Of a DNA stretch of 64,000 nucleotides, positions 1-11,200 are shown piece by piece. Below the pieces are notes generated by a model. The model did not search any database. It saw only the letters and a program-made list of their open reading frames with translations, and was not told where the DNA came from. Within the stretch, counting starts at the first letter, position 1. The number at the start of each line of letters is the position of its first letter. Source of the DNA: Metellina segmentata (lineage: Eukaryota > Arthropoda > Arachnida > Araneae > Tetragnathidae); assembly GCA_947359465.1 (NCBI GenBank), contig OX375880.1:17926120-17990119 (forward strand), in the 5' to 3' direction. A program made the translations under genes and the position numbers.

Positions 1-36
1 GGTACCGGTCCGCGGCCCGGGGGTTGGGGACCACTG
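1..36. mobile_element. hAT transposon terminus (right end, rest outside window)
   Basis: These 36 bases match, base for base, the right end of the hAT element at 44,096-44,809, including the terminus ggggttggggaccactg. They are therefore the edge of a second copy whose body lies outside the window. The 8 bases that follow (ctctagac) have the central TA typical of the target duplications of this hAT group, but the partner duplication cannot be seen. Confidence 0.8.
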
Positions 37-52
37 CTCTAGACTCTCAAGG

Positions 53-232
53 TAATGGTAATTTTAGTTGTCGTACTAGAGCAACACAACGGGCTATTGA
101 CGATGGTCCGGGATTAGTCCCTTAAGAGAGAGATCCGAGAACAACACCTTGTAGTTTTGAACCACGGTCAGATGACGAAGCTACACCTGAGCTGGCACCC
201 CACTCTCCAAACTTCCACACTAACCCAACGTG
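53..232 (-). repeat. SINE-1 insertion, body and tail only, with 14-bp TSD
   Basis: This copy carries the SINE-1 tail and central body in reverse orientation but no tRNA-like head. It is bordered by an exact 14-base duplication, ctagactctcaagg, at 39-52 and 233-246. The duplication shows that a 5'-truncated RNA copy was inserted here, as expected of LINE-driven retrotransposition. Confidence 0.9.
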
Positions 233-505
233 CTAGACTCTCAAGGAGAATTATTTGTGAGGCTCCCCGTCGAGTTCCCCGACATTCCTGTTGACGGAGA
301 TAAGACTATTCACACATGGGTCACTTTGTTGCACAGAAAAGAGGGTTGTGACGGGCTTTGGCCATTTCTTCAGGAGTGGGAGGTCCGAAAGAATCCGAGC
401 CCTACGTAACCAGGGAAAACGAGAAACTCTTAGCCGGTTCCGTATCCAGAAGGTTAAACACACATAGGAGAATGATCCGCACTCAACTGCAATGAGATTA
501 CTCAC

Positions 506-669
506 CTTGACGACATCCAATTTGGTTGATATGGAATAGTACAGGATCTCATATATCAAGCCGTTCGGAAATTCGCCGTAATTCAGTCCTTTCGGAGCCA
601 ATATTTCAATAACCATGCTGTCTTTGGAGACATCCGAGAGGCTGACTTTAACGGGTTTGCCGGGTTTGA
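506..669 (-). CDS. Cytokine receptor exon: start of FN3 domain after the CHR module
   Basis: This is a 164-bp internal exon. On the minus strand an acceptor (ctttcag) precedes 669 and a donor (AAG|GTGAGT) follows 506. It enters in the phase left by the exon at 1337-1500 and ends in phase 0. The peptide begins KPGKPVKVSLSDVSKDSM and continues with a tyrosine-rich strand (YEILYYS), the usual first half of a fibronectin type III domain. The following exons lie beyond the left edge of the window, so the transmembrane and cytoplasmic parts of the receptor are not seen. The receptor class is inferred from the exon chain as a whole. Confidence 0.8.
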
Positions 670-701
670 CTGAAAGAAAAGACGAAGCACTTAGGAAGGA
701 A

Positions 702-977
702 GGTAGTCAATTAACATCACAGTGGAGCAACACAGCGGGCTATTGGTGACGGTTGAGCCAATCCCAAAGGACATCTCATAATTTTGAATCGCAGTCGGAT
801 GACGAGAACAAACGAGCTGGTGCCACGCTCTCCAAACTTCCACATCACGTCAACATGAGGATATTTGAGGCCCCAAGAGATTAAACGTGCACCAGCCCCC
901 TTGCACACGATGGCCTATGGCAGCACCAAGTTTAGAACTCGCAACCTTCCGGTTGCTCTTTTTCAACTGGGCTACCG
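702..977 (-). repeat. SINE-1, head type B, diverged
   Basis: The full order tail, body and tRNA-like head B is recognisable in reverse, ending with the B-box-like stretch near 936-955. It is clearly older than the copies to the right of 40 kb. It lies in the intron between the exons at 506-669 and 1337-1500. Confidence 0.75.
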
Positions 978-1154
978 TATACGACGAAACACTTGATTTT
1001 AGATTTTTTCAAAATGCTGAAAATAAAGAGAATTGACTGTAAGAGGAAGTACAAAATATTAGAATTTGTGTGCCAGAAATAAAAGTTAGCTGTCAAAAAC
1101 AACAACAGGATTCAAAAGCTTGGTCGTTGAAACAATTTATAGGTGGAAATCAGA

Positions 1155-1235
1155 AAATAGGACGGTTGGTTGGGTTTTTATCGCGCAAAAGCCACACATG
1201 GCCAAGCTGCACCAGACACAAGACAAAAAAAGTCT
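1155..1235 (+). repeat. SINE-2-like dispersed repeat, fragment
   Basis: The stretch reads ggttgggtttttat followed by a ggccaagctgcacc core. This core recurs at 11,015, 16,228, 17,930, 20,815 and 22,395. The unit looks like a second short interspersed family unrelated to SINE-1. No RNA polymerase III box is clear enough to name its origin. Confidence 0.5.
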
Positions 1236-1336
1236 TGACGAAATAAAGATAGAAAATAGGACTGACATTAATCCATTTTGAGACCTGAGAAAAAACATAA
1301 AGTGAATCTGATAAAATATATTTTGAGGCAACTTAC

Positions 1337-1500
1337 CTATCTCAAAGTGTTTGATGGAAATATATTGACTCATGTTTCCCAAAGAATTTGTGCCTTGCAG
1401 AATAAAGTTTAAAGTCGCTTGGTTTCTCAAGTAAGGGGGTTTGGTATCCACACCAAACTGGCAGCTGGAGGTTTGAGGAAGGGGGCACTCTCGAGTCAAA
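1337..1500 (-). CDS. Cytokine receptor exon: second half of CHR FN3 domain
   Basis: This is a 164-bp exon with a polypyrimidine-AG acceptor (gaatttcag) before 1500 and a GTAAGT donor after 1337. It starts with one base completing the codon opened by the exon at 2643-2775 and ends with one base of a codon completed at 669. The peptide has the second cysteine pair of the cytokine-receptor homology module (ECPLPQTSSC). It then has an aromatic/LGN stretch and an ISIKHFEI strand typical of these receptors' D1 domain. The phase match to both neighbours makes exon assignment strong. The exact orthologue (Domeless, or another gp130-like receptor) is inferred. Confidence 0.85.
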
Positions 1501-2088
1501 CTGAAATTCAGAAGAAAAATAATCACATAGTAACAATACTTGTATAAAAACAATAAAAATGGCAGTTGTTTTAACATTTGATTGCTCAAATCAGAATCCA
1601 AACTATAATACAACGCACTGGTTGTGTTCTTGATTTTCACTCGATTAAAATACAAATGAAACAAAAGATTAAAATGAAACAAAATCTGTTTAAATATTTC
1701 ATTCTGGCACATAGCACAAAAATCAGAATTGGGTAGACATTTTTTGTGGCGATGCTTTTGGGGTGTTCATGGCATGCTTTTTATATCACCAAGGATAGCT
1801 CCATCTCCTAAACTTGCCTTACCACATGAACAGTTACACAGCAAATTTCACAAAAGAGCACACTGAAGTGTATCTACAACACTAAATACAGAAGGCATGA
1901 TGAAAATTTTTTTTAATGCTTTACGAAAATTAAGCGATTTGAAATAAAAGCAGGAAACGGTGCAACCTGATGCGACTGCACTGTGTTTAAAATGCTAACT
2001 TAAGTTTTAATTATTCAAATTTACAGGAAATGGAAAAGAATTGGAAAAAATTCAAAAGAATTAATGAAAGGACAAAATGGAAATGACA

Positions 2089-2240
2089 CCCTACTCTCCA
2101 AACTTCCACGCCTGAAATAGGCCATTAGAGGTCACTACAGATTTAACAAGCACCAGCCAACATTATACACGATGGTCTTGGCTGGATTCGAACTCGCAGG
2201 GCTCCTCTATTCTAGTTAACAGGGTGCCAGTCATAACTGT
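2089..2240 (-). repeat. SINE-1 fragment, head type B
   Basis: The body (actctccaaacttccac) followed by the linker and a head-B B-box region (ggattcgaactcgc) is present in reverse. The tail is missing or unrecognisable. Confidence 0.7.
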
Positions 2241-2642
2241 GCGCCAAATGTGGTTACCCTCTCACCTCGTAGATTCCTATTAAATTGAATTAACGTAGCA
2301 TCAATTACACAAAGAGATGAAAATGTTTTCCGTGTTGAACGATACAGTAGTTTTACATCTCTAATGTATAATCTGAAATTGTGATAAAATCCATTTTGTA
2401 TTTATGTTATTTGTGAACTTTTGGATTTATTTTGACTTTTTTGAAATAATCATTCTTTTTATGAAACTGGATAAATCGTTAAGGTTTATATTCCTTTCTT
2501 ACAAAGTTAAATTTTGCACCAACATTTGAAACATTTTGTCTGAAAAGAACTGAATTAACAGTAATCGAAACTGAGAAAGTTGGTGATGCTACAAGGTGGT
2601 TTTCTATTTGTTTATTTTGTGGAACGAAACTCAAGTACTTAC

Positions 2643-2775
2643 GTAGGGTTGTTGTTAAGATAGTCGCTCAACCAGTATGTTGTAAGAATATTGTTTGGAG
2701 GAGGTATCCAAGAACAGCTTAAATTCCTAAAACTTGATCCAATGCATGTAAAATTGGACACTTCCTGTGGCTTAG
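2643..2775 (-). CDS. Cytokine receptor exon: first half of CHR FN3 domain
   Basis: This is a 133-bp exon with acceptor tttcttctag before 2775 and donor GTAAGT after 2643. It enters with two bases completing a codon begun by the Ig exon and leaves after two bases of a codon completed at 1500. The peptide begins KPQEVSNFTC and contains a C...NLSCSW motif followed by PP and a TYWL strand. This is the first disulphide pair and tryptophan of the cytokine-receptor homology module found in gp130, LIFR and Drosophila Domeless. Members bind helical cytokines at the cell surface and signal through JAK kinases. That function is family knowledge, not visible here. Confidence 0.87.
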
Positions 2776-3062
2776 CTAGAAGAAACAAATAAATTGAAAA
2801 TAAAGCAAAAAAATAGATAGTATAACTTTTAAGCAATTTCCATCTTTAGTAATCCTTTGACTAGAAGGAGTATATAGAAGTATTTTTGTGTTGTTATTAA
2901 ATTTATTATTATTTTATTATTAATTACCATTTTAACCATTACAAAATAGTTTTAAATCAATGGGTACAAAATAATATGTCAATTAGTTTCTATATAGCTA
3001 CCTAATTCGTTTTAATCGTACAAGCATGTCTGCAAAACTTGTTTGAGAAATGGTACATTTCT

Positions 3063-3250
3063 TTTGGGGTTTTGTGGCTCAGTCATATTGGGCCAATCAA
3101 AATTTAAAAAATATATATAAAAGGGAGGAAATGGGGATTGGAAAGCATGGAGGGAAAAAATTGTTTGTGTATCCCAGGACACAACCCTAGTGTTTACTAG
3201 ACAGCAAACCCCATGGGAAATAAGATCTGTGCTCAGATGGCAAAATGTTA
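3063..3250 (+). repeat. SINE-2-like dispersed repeat
   Basis: The sequence shares the gggttttgtggc/gggccaatc start and the tgtttactagacagcaaacc motif with the copy at 22,395-22,620. It lies in the intron between the Ig exon and the first CHR exon. Confidence 0.5.
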
Positions 3251-3587
3251 CAAGTCACTTTTTTAATTTTTCGTGACAGCAATTTTAAGATTCAAGATTC
3301 AGCATGTAGTTTTTGACTTATTACAATTTTCCACCTTTGTTTTCTCATAAAGTGAAAGAAAAAGACTTACGATATTTTGCCACCTTCTAAACATTAACAA
3401 ACCAGACTCCAAGATGGGACTTAATCAATTTTTTAGGAAAAGTGACAGAAAATTTTGCCATCCGAGCACAGATGATGCTCACATAAAAGATCATGAGCGA
3501 TTCTGCACAAACAGTTGAACACCTTGCTAATCTGTTGCTCTTCCAAATGGCCTACCGCTGCTCCTTTGAGGAAGAATTAAAGGACAT

Positions 3588-3660
3588 TTGAGGCCACAGC
3601 CGATTTAACATACACCTTCCCCATGTATACAATGGTGTTTGGCCCAATCAGTTGCTAATC
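3588..3660 (-). repeat. SINE-1 linker fragment
   Basis: A short match to the region between body and head B of SINE-1 (ggacatttgaggccac and the following gattta) in reverse orientation. Confidence 0.5.
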
Positions 3661-3790
3661 CGTTGCCTACCACTGCCCTCCTCAAAAGAAGGATTAAAAA
3701 CTTTCAAGGGGTCCGAAAGTTGGAAAAATAATTTTAATCTTCAGACCCCAAATAAAATAAAAACTACAAAATACCATTCAAACAACTCAC

Positions 3791-4069
3791 TTCCGACTTG
3801 TATGGAAGAGACGCACACCAGCTGCGGTTGGTCGAAATCCGGAATGGGGACGAAGCACTGGTATAATCCAGTGTCCGCCACACTGCATCTTTCCACTTCA
3901 TACTCGAGCGTGTAGTTGTTCACCACATGAGTGTGAGACAGGACGGTTTTGCCAACCTTCAGAGTCAGGTTCTTCGAGGTGACGCCGTACTTCTCGACAG
4001 TCTCGGGGTAAAGGGTGCACCGGAACTTCAGGAGAGAGCCCACTTCTATCTCCTGGTCATCAGAGACAT
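3791..4069 (-). CDS. Cytokine receptor exon: Ig-like domain (gp130/Domeless-class)
   Basis: This 279-bp exon is bounded by acceptor tatttcag before 4069 and donor GTGAGT after 3791. It is phase 1 at both ends, the classic arrangement for a shuffled Ig-domain exon. The roughly 93-residue peptide has the B-strand cysteine (LLKFRCTLYP). It also has the F-strand D-x-G-x-Y-x-C signature (SVADTGLYQCFV), so it is an Ig fold. Its 3' end joins in frame to the CHR exon at 2643-2775, giving the order Ig, CHR D1, FN3 along the protein. That order is known from vertebrate gp130 and LIFR. The preceding coding exon must end with a single codon base and is not securely located; see 23,515-23,705. Confidence 0.85.
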
Positions 4070-4193
4070 CTGAAATACGAAGCAGAGACGTATGGAACAG
4101 GGAGTTTTGATAGGGAGAGGACAAGACAAAACATTACTAAAAAATTATGTTTTCATAAACTTACTACAAATTAAAAAACTTATGTTCAACTAG

Positions 4194-4266
4194 AACTTTT
4201 CAACTAGATAGTATATTAAACATCTGCACTGAATAGTATATTAAATACACTGTCTAGTTGAAAACT
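4194..4266. repeat. Small inverted repeat
   Basis: The arms ttttcaactaga and tctagttgaaaa flank a short AT-rich centre containing two near copies of agtatattaaa. It could fold as a hairpin or be a tiny MITE remnant. No coding content is present. Confidence 0.5.
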
Positions 4267-4325
4267 AACAATTGGCAGACAGATGCAGACGATTTTTTTG
4301 CGCATGATGACAAATAAACACCAGG

Positions 4326-7300
4326 CATTTGGGCAACCTTTGGAAACTTGCGGGCTAAACTTTAGGATATTAATGAAGTCGCAGGCCGTATAGAATAGGT
4401 AGTTGTGAAAAAGTAATAATAATGACGTTTATTTTATATATTTATAAAGTAGAATGGTAAAGTTACGTGAACAGAATAATATCGTATTGATTAAGTATTT
4501 ACTTACAATCAGCAGAAATTAAAGATAAGTTTGCGCTTGAACTTGAGAAACAAGAAAATCAATGTTGCGATCAATCCCACTAATACACAGGCACAGAGTG
4601 TTTTCCAAATTATCATCTGTAAGCATGGTTCGATACTTCGATTTGTTAGTTTTCATCATGGAAAAGAACTGTTCACATTTATAAGTGCTTCCAAATGGGC
4701 AAATCATTTTCCTTGCAAATGCTCTGAGCTGTGGGTACTTTTCTTCGGCAAGGTATGTCCTGTAGAAATCACTTAGCTCCACGTCTTCAAATTTTGACTT
4801 CAAATGTACGTCTTCTTAAAGCTTGATCAACTCCATTTGTAGGTGTGTGGGAGCCTTTCCTGCGTCACTTTTCATTGGAGTTGCAAAAAGGTTAAAACAG
4901 CTATCCATGTTTTTAAAGTCGGAAAATCTATTAAAAAATTGCTCCAACAGTGATTTTAGTTCTTCAGCATATTGAGCGTAATCAATATTTTCGTGACTGG
5001 ATAGTGTTGAAAAACGATAACAGCTTCCAGATCACATTTGTGTTTTCCACAAGCGAAGTTTGTTTCGGAACGCTTTCAGATGGCTGTGCAATTCGTTTAC
5101 CAACTGACCTTGTTTTTGAAGCTTCAAATTCAACTCGTTTAAGTGACCCGTGATGTCTACTAGAAATGCTAAATCACAACCATTTCTGATCACTGACTTG
5201 AGGCAATGATTTTTCCTTGATTTCCATAAAATCGGCTATTTCCTGTCTAAGATCGTAAAATCTTTTCAGCATTTTGCCTTTGCTTAACCACCTTACTTCG
5301 CAAAAATATGTCACATCACCGTGTTCTGAAGAAAGGTCATCCAAAAATGCTTTGAACTGGCGATGGTTAAGCGCACGGGATCGCATAATATTAATTGTCT
5401 TTATCACCACATCCGTAACATTCTGCAATCGAATTTACTTAGTGCACAAGTTTTGTTGGTGAATAATGCAATGTAGGATTATTAAATCGTCTTTTTGCAC
5501 ATTCAAGTCAATTGCTTTTTCTTTCAAAATTCCTATGAAACCTTTTCGTGAACCGACCATAGAAGGTGCACCATCTGTGCAAACCCCAATTAATTTGCAC
5601 CACTGCAAATGATACTGTTCAATAGCACTTTTAACCTCATGAAAAATATCTTCTCCAGTAGAGGTCCCTTTTAGAGGCTTTAAAGCCAGCAATTCCTCAC
5701 AGTAAATTATTTGTCAACGCCTCATATAAAAATAGCTAGTTGTGCTGTATCAGACAAGTCGGTGCTCTCGTCCAAAGCAATTGAAAATGCTTCAAAATCA
5801 ATCACGCGATCAGCCAATTTTTTCTTGATATCACCAGCCATCATATCTTTAGTCAAACAACAGTACGTCTTGATAAGCTTATTTTCTCTAATTCCTTTTT
5901 CTTTTCGGGACATAAAAATATCTGAAATTTCTAACAGGCACTCTTTGACAAATTCTCCTTCACCGAATGGTTTCGATGACTTCGCTATTTTTGAGCTGAC
6001 TATGAAGCTAGCTTTCACAACATTGTCCAGTTGTGCCCTTTGTTTACTAAAAATTTGTTGCCGTTTGTCCAAATTGGTGATTAGCTTTTGAATTTTATCT
6101 TTTCGCAACTGACCCGTGAGTGTATGCTGAGTAATATGCTTACTGGAATAATGCCGCTTCATATTGTATTCTTTTAAAACAGATATGGATTCATTACACA
6201 ACAGGCAGATAGGCTTACAATTATGCATGATAAAGAAGTATTCATCAGTCCATCTTTTTTTAAATTGGCGACATTCTGCGTCTACTTTTCGCTTTTTAAC
6301 ACCAGACATCCTTTCATACACTTTCCAAACTAAGAACTCCAATCAACATAATGCGATGAGTGTACCACCGACCTAAGAGGAGTAGGACATATGACTGGGC
6401 GTGCGATCGGACATTTCACAAAAAAGGGGGAAATGCAGGGGTTCCAAGGACATATTTCAAAACAATTTGAAAGATGGTAAAATCGAACGGAGATGGTTTT
6501 TGACAAATTATTAAAATTGTAACTTTGAAGTATCGTATTTCTCCGAAAATAGGACCTAATCAAAAGTTAAACCCTAGCACCTCTAAAATAAGACCTAGTT
6601 GTAACGATAGAAAAAACATAAGATAGAAAAAATTGTAAATAAAAATAAGAGGACTTATCGTTATCCTGTAGAATTGTTGATGATGACTACTTGGCTGTCT
6701 TGGAGGAAGAGACCAATGACACAATGAAAATATCTAACTCCTCTTTAACAATAACAACTAATCTTTATTGTATTCTAAATGCTATGTGAGGACAGTTCAA
6801 CTTTCTATGAGTAAAAACTTTCTTAATATAATGATCCACAGTCGCTTCAGATCGGCAGCCAGACGGGCGTCAGCTTTTTTGCCTTAGTTTCAGAATGTGA
6901 CCGAGACTCCTGCACAGGAAGTATCAGTATTTTATGCCGGTGGGCGCCAGAAATCAGAGTATTGTTGGTTTGTATCAGTGTTTTTTTTAACAATCACATC
7001 CGCTAGTAAGGATTGGAATCAATAAGCGCAAGGCCGTTTATCGGATACAATCAATAACGAAATCTATAATTATTATTCCTGATTATCCGTAGAATTGGGT
7101 GGCGTGATGTGTCGCCGATAACTTGTCTGGCGACTTCGAAACCTCGTTCTGATTTAATTTATTCAAGAAAACAGGCTCGTCCATCTCATATATCCAATAG
7201 TAATTTTCTTAGTAATAATAACTTTTTTAGATAGTATTGAAAATATCTACTTTGACATTTTTATATTCAGGTTTGCCGCAAATAATTCAAGATATTTTTA

Positions 7301-7467
7301 GTGTGCCCGTGCCGTCAACTGAAAAAGATAGAGAAACACTGACCCACGTAGTTCAGGATTTTGTTTCCCTCCCCCTCTCACTCTCTTGTTGGCGAGAACA
7401 AAGAATATTTACTTCTTTTCGAGCACGATTTTAAAATGTTCCGCGGGCCGGAGGTTGCCCATATATG
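4326..7467 (-). mobile_element. hAT transposon, ZBED/GTF2IRD2-like, near full length
   Basis: The outer ends are inverted relatives: the left end contains gggcaacct and the right end contains aggttgccc. Subterminal cgggc/ggccg stretches next to them are usual for Charlie-type hAT elements. The span of about 3.1 kb and the central transposase relic fit an autonomous element. I could not match an 8-bp duplication at the ends, so the exact borders are approximate. It lies in the presumed intron upstream of the Ig exon, with its transposase in the same orientation as the receptor. Confidence 0.6.
4519..6342 (-). pseudogene. hAT transposase relic (BED finger to C-terminal dimerisation domain)
   Basis: Read on the minus strand from 6342, the product has a BED-type zinc finger (CLLCNE...RHYSSKH). 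It then has the ALDESTDLSDTAQL stretch and the CTDGAPSMVG catalytic-region motif (near 5590). EVRWLSKGK follows near 5290, and a C-terminal FARKMICPFGSTYKCEQFFS domain near 4720. These are the landmarks of ZBED5/GTF2IRD2-like hAT transposases in the right order. The gene is dead: an in-frame stop lies at about 5722, frame changes lie between 5722 and 5692 and again near 5430, and the section 4810-5170 is shifted. Confidence 0.88.
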
Positions 7468-7837
7468 TAGACATCATGTGTGTATATGCGTTGTATATTA
7501 TTCCTCATGTCAAGCACTATATGTGGTCTGTGAGAACTGCTTGTGAAGTTGTGTGATAGGTTACAATTAATTACACCAAGTGAGTGAAGTTGTGGAGTTT
7601 TGCGTTTTTACTCAGTCTAGAGTGAATTACGTTGAACAGGCTTCTGGATTCAAAGTCAGTCAGGTGAATTGTCCAAACATTTCCTGAAAGTGGAAGTGAG
7701 GATGACAGGCATACAGGTCTGAAAATCAATACTTTGTTTTTGCTGACAACTAACTGCAAGTGCTTTGTAGACTTCAGACATCACTCCTTTTTCTTTTTTT
7801 TCTTTCCAGCACTCACTTACAGAGATAAGTAGTTGAA

Positions 7838-7893
7838 CTAGTGTCGTACTGGAGCAACACAAAGGGGTATTGGCAACGATCTGGGATTAACGG
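7838..7893 (-). repeat. SINE-1 tail fragment
   Basis: Only the 3' tail is present in reverse (gtcgtactggagcaacacaa and the following ggtattgg). No target duplication was found. Confidence 0.65.
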
Positions 7894-7942
7894 TGAAAAT
7901 TAAGAAATTTGGTAAGTGGCCAGTGAACTTGTTTCATTCAAT

Positions 7943-7943
<1 letters not shown>

Positions 7944-7976
<33 letters not shown>
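7944..7976. repeat. (TA)n microsatellite
   Basis: An uninterrupted TA run of about 32 bases. Confidence 0.95.
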
Positions 7977-7978
<2 letters not shown>

Positions 7979-10534
7979 AATATTGATTTTTTCTAACCCA
8001 GCAGAATATCAGCACTACGGAAATACACCGAGTCATGCGCACACACAAGTATTAATGTTCAGCCTTTTTTTCCCTAGATTGCTTTGCGTTTTCCTGCTCA
8101 AAGCATCTGCGTTGCTTTCCCTAAATTCAAAATGCCATTTTCCATGTTTATGTTACTGTGTGTTTTTTTTTTTTTTTTTTTAATTTACGATCCTCAGAAG
8201 AAGAAGAAAAACGTAAAATTGGAGGTTTTACCATATAAACTAATGTTTTGAAGAAAGTGTGGCAACTGCAGCAAAATTTTTCAGTCACCACGTGGCGACC
8301 TTTAATTTTTACCTTTATCCGGGATCCATCCATCCTTAGATAATACCTCGAAATTTTAAACCAATCAGTCAGATTACACAGAATATTCTTTTTTGCAGTT
8401 CAACCAACTCTTCCCAGACTCCGTTCAGTTTTACTTAATCCATTTCACCATCCATTGCATTTCTCCAAAAATCTTGGTCCCCTAGAGGTAGTTTTTTCCA
8501 AGTCTTCATATTGAATCCAAATTTGGTGTTACAGCTTCACATACATGATAATTTAGTTTAGAAAGTAGTTTGATATTGCTTTTAGGTCATGCATTTCTCA
8601 TTTCTTTCTACAGAAATAACTGCTTCATTTTGCCAGATATATTTTTCTCCACAATCTACTTCATTATCCTGTAATATATCTGCAACAGACTTTCTATTCT
8701 TTCATTGAATTCCGCAGCATGAATTATGATAATTTAAAGTTAGTTTAAGTTAACTTTTCCTTTTTACATGTACAATAGACAATATCTTGTTTGGATGCAC
8801 TAAAAGCAGTAGTATCACTTGCTACAGAAACATTCATACAAGATGAATTACCTCTGAATTCATTTTTATCCAGCATTAGTGCTTCAGCATTCACAAAAAA
8901 GTTCAAAACATGGCACAAAATCTTACTTAGATTTTCATTAGGTGGATTCTTTATAACAGAGGAAGAGACATCAACAGGTTACACCCTTCATCCTCGAGTT
9001 CTACACCAGTCATAAATAGTTAATGATACACAATTGTTCATCAATGCATGCGGAATAGTACAATTCAGTCTCTTCTTCGTGGTTTCAAGAATTTTTTGTG
9101 ACAGAACTTGATGTAATGTACTTTAGCATACATTAACATTTGTCTCATCCAAATCTGATGCACAGATGTTTCCATGGCAATAAATAGCAAACAGTACCTT
9201 GTTGTCTAGCAAAGTTAGTAATAATGCAAATGCTTGCTTTGATTCCAATTACTTCTGCCCATTTTTTTGTGGACAGCTTCTTTTTCAAAATATTTTCCCA
9301 AACCCTTCGCTGCAAGAGCAGCCAACCTATCTACAATCATTAAGAAACATAACTACCGTGAGCAATCAATTAGTCGATCATAAAAATTTTACTTTCCTTC
9401 AGAATCTGTCTAATTTTGCAACCAATAGTTTTGTTAAAAACAAATTAAGCTGGAGACAACAGATTTATTATTACAGGATGAAACGTAAAACAAAGCAATA
9501 TAAAAAGGGAACACAATACAATCGGAAACCGATTCATGGAACTCTAAATTTCAGCTTAACAACTGAAGATATTACCACTTTATAAAACACAGATTCCTGA
9601 AGTCAGGAAAACCCAAGACGCTACAGCACTTTATAATGAAGGGTTACAACAACACTTGAAAACATCCAAAGGGAGCTTCAGTCGGTGGTTTAAAATTAAA
9701 ATAACCAATGGAATAAAAGAAAAAATTCAAACAAACCAACAAAATCAACCGACAGTTGAATGGATTTTGAAAGAAATTTCTAGGATATTCAAAATAAAAA
9801 GTTAAAACTTTCCACAAGCCAAGGTTGCTTTAAAAAACGAAATATCTGTAATACAGATGGGTTGCCTTAACCTGCCATGACTCGCTACTAAAAGTGCGCC
9901 AAAAAAAGCGCCAAGGTCATTGCAATAAACGTAGACTGAAGATATACCAAGGGAAGCAAAACATAAGGGTAAGTTACTCACTTCCGTATGGTACTGCAAA
10001 TACAGAACAGCCGGTGGTCAAATGGAAACATAGGCAAATGACAAGACCAATTAAGAAGTTTTGCAATATGCCCATCTTCAAGGTATAAGCTCGGCCATTG
10101 CGGAAAACTGCTTCCATCCAGCAGGAGTGATCCACCAGCGTTCAACAAACCTGAAAAGGTGAGAAAAATGCATAAAGATCACAGTATAAGTTATATTAAA
10201 AGACATTCAAATAAATGGTGCTACGCAAGTCAAGCATTGGACTGAAATTATTTTTAAATCAGTCTTGTTAATGCTTGTTAAATCAGTCAATAGCGCAATG
10301 TTTTTTGTAGCAAGATTGCTTTCCTCTGTAATCATCAAATAAACATAGGATAGTGCTTGGTCAAATCCTTTGTACTGTTCATTTACAACAAAAGTTTAAC
10401 ACATCTAGCCCCATAAGCTAAAGACATGACACATATTTCTTTTTACTTCAAATCAGTTTTTGTTGAGGAGAAGTTAAAAAACATGCATAAGAAACTGTTC
10501 TCCTTATACCAATAAGTCAACAAAGTGGGTAGTC

Positions 10535-10800
10535 GAATTAACGCGGCACTGGAGCAACATAACAGGCCATTGGCAACAGTGTGCGAACAATCACGAAGGG
10601 AAAGATCCAGGGAACACCTCGTAATTTTGAACAAGTCTTAGGTCTACACCTGAGTTGGGGCGCCACTCTCCAAACTTCTACACAACACAAAGGACATCCG
10701 AGACCATGACAGATTTAATGTGGGACAGCTCTCACATACATGTCTTTGATTGGATTTGAGTTTCAAAGTAATCTAGTAACCTGGATAATGCAGCCCAACT
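10535..10800 (-). repeat. SINE-1, head type B, old
   Basis: Tail, body and head B are recognisable in reverse with many substitutions, for example gagcaacataacaggcc and cactctccaaacttc. Confidence 0.7.
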
Positions 10801-11014
10801 ACAAAGTAAAGCTTGGAATAAATATCACGAGATATATTACAATACATTCAGTGTGATGATTTGAGATCAAACTACCAAACATAAGTTTTCAAGTAAAATT
10901 AGTGCCTAATTTTTCGTAAACAGTTCATTGAATACGTAAGAAGCAAGATTTGACAATCATTTCATGATTGAACACACATACTGCATAACTCTCATAGCAT
11001 CAACTCCGGTTGGT

Positions 11015-11200
11015 TGGATTAAGGTTGCACAAGGGTTGTATTTGGCCATGCAGCACCAAACACAAAACAGATAACATCAAGTACAGGACACACTCAAACA
11101 AGGAAAGTTTTACTAACAGAGAAATGCACCTGGGGAGGAATCAAATATGTGCCCCCTACAAGTAAATTTGTGGCCAGCACAGTAGGTACCCAGCTGAGCC
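11015..11200 (+). repeat. SINE-2-like dispersed repeat
   Basis: It contains ggttggattaagg, then tatttggccatgcagcacc and a caaacaaggaaag stretch. All three recur in the copy at 20,815. Confidence 0.55.

Larger units (their letters stand above)
7468..10534. other. Intron-like tract, no gene recognised
   Basis: This is AT-rich sequence with a SINE-1 tail, a TA microsatellite, a poly-T run (about 8162-8182) and no coding frame I can assign. Open frames at about 8791-9015 and 9199-9585 (plus) resemble no family I know. The segment 9853-9900 shares a motif (taaaagtgc preceded by cctgccat) with 19,100-19,135, so it contains part of an unnamed dispersed repeat. Confidence 0.5.

Noticed and set aside
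8791..9585. Two open frames on the plus strand as a possible gene
   Set aside because: No domain, splice-site chain or composition change supports them; they lie in AT-rich sequence where open frames of this size occur by chance.
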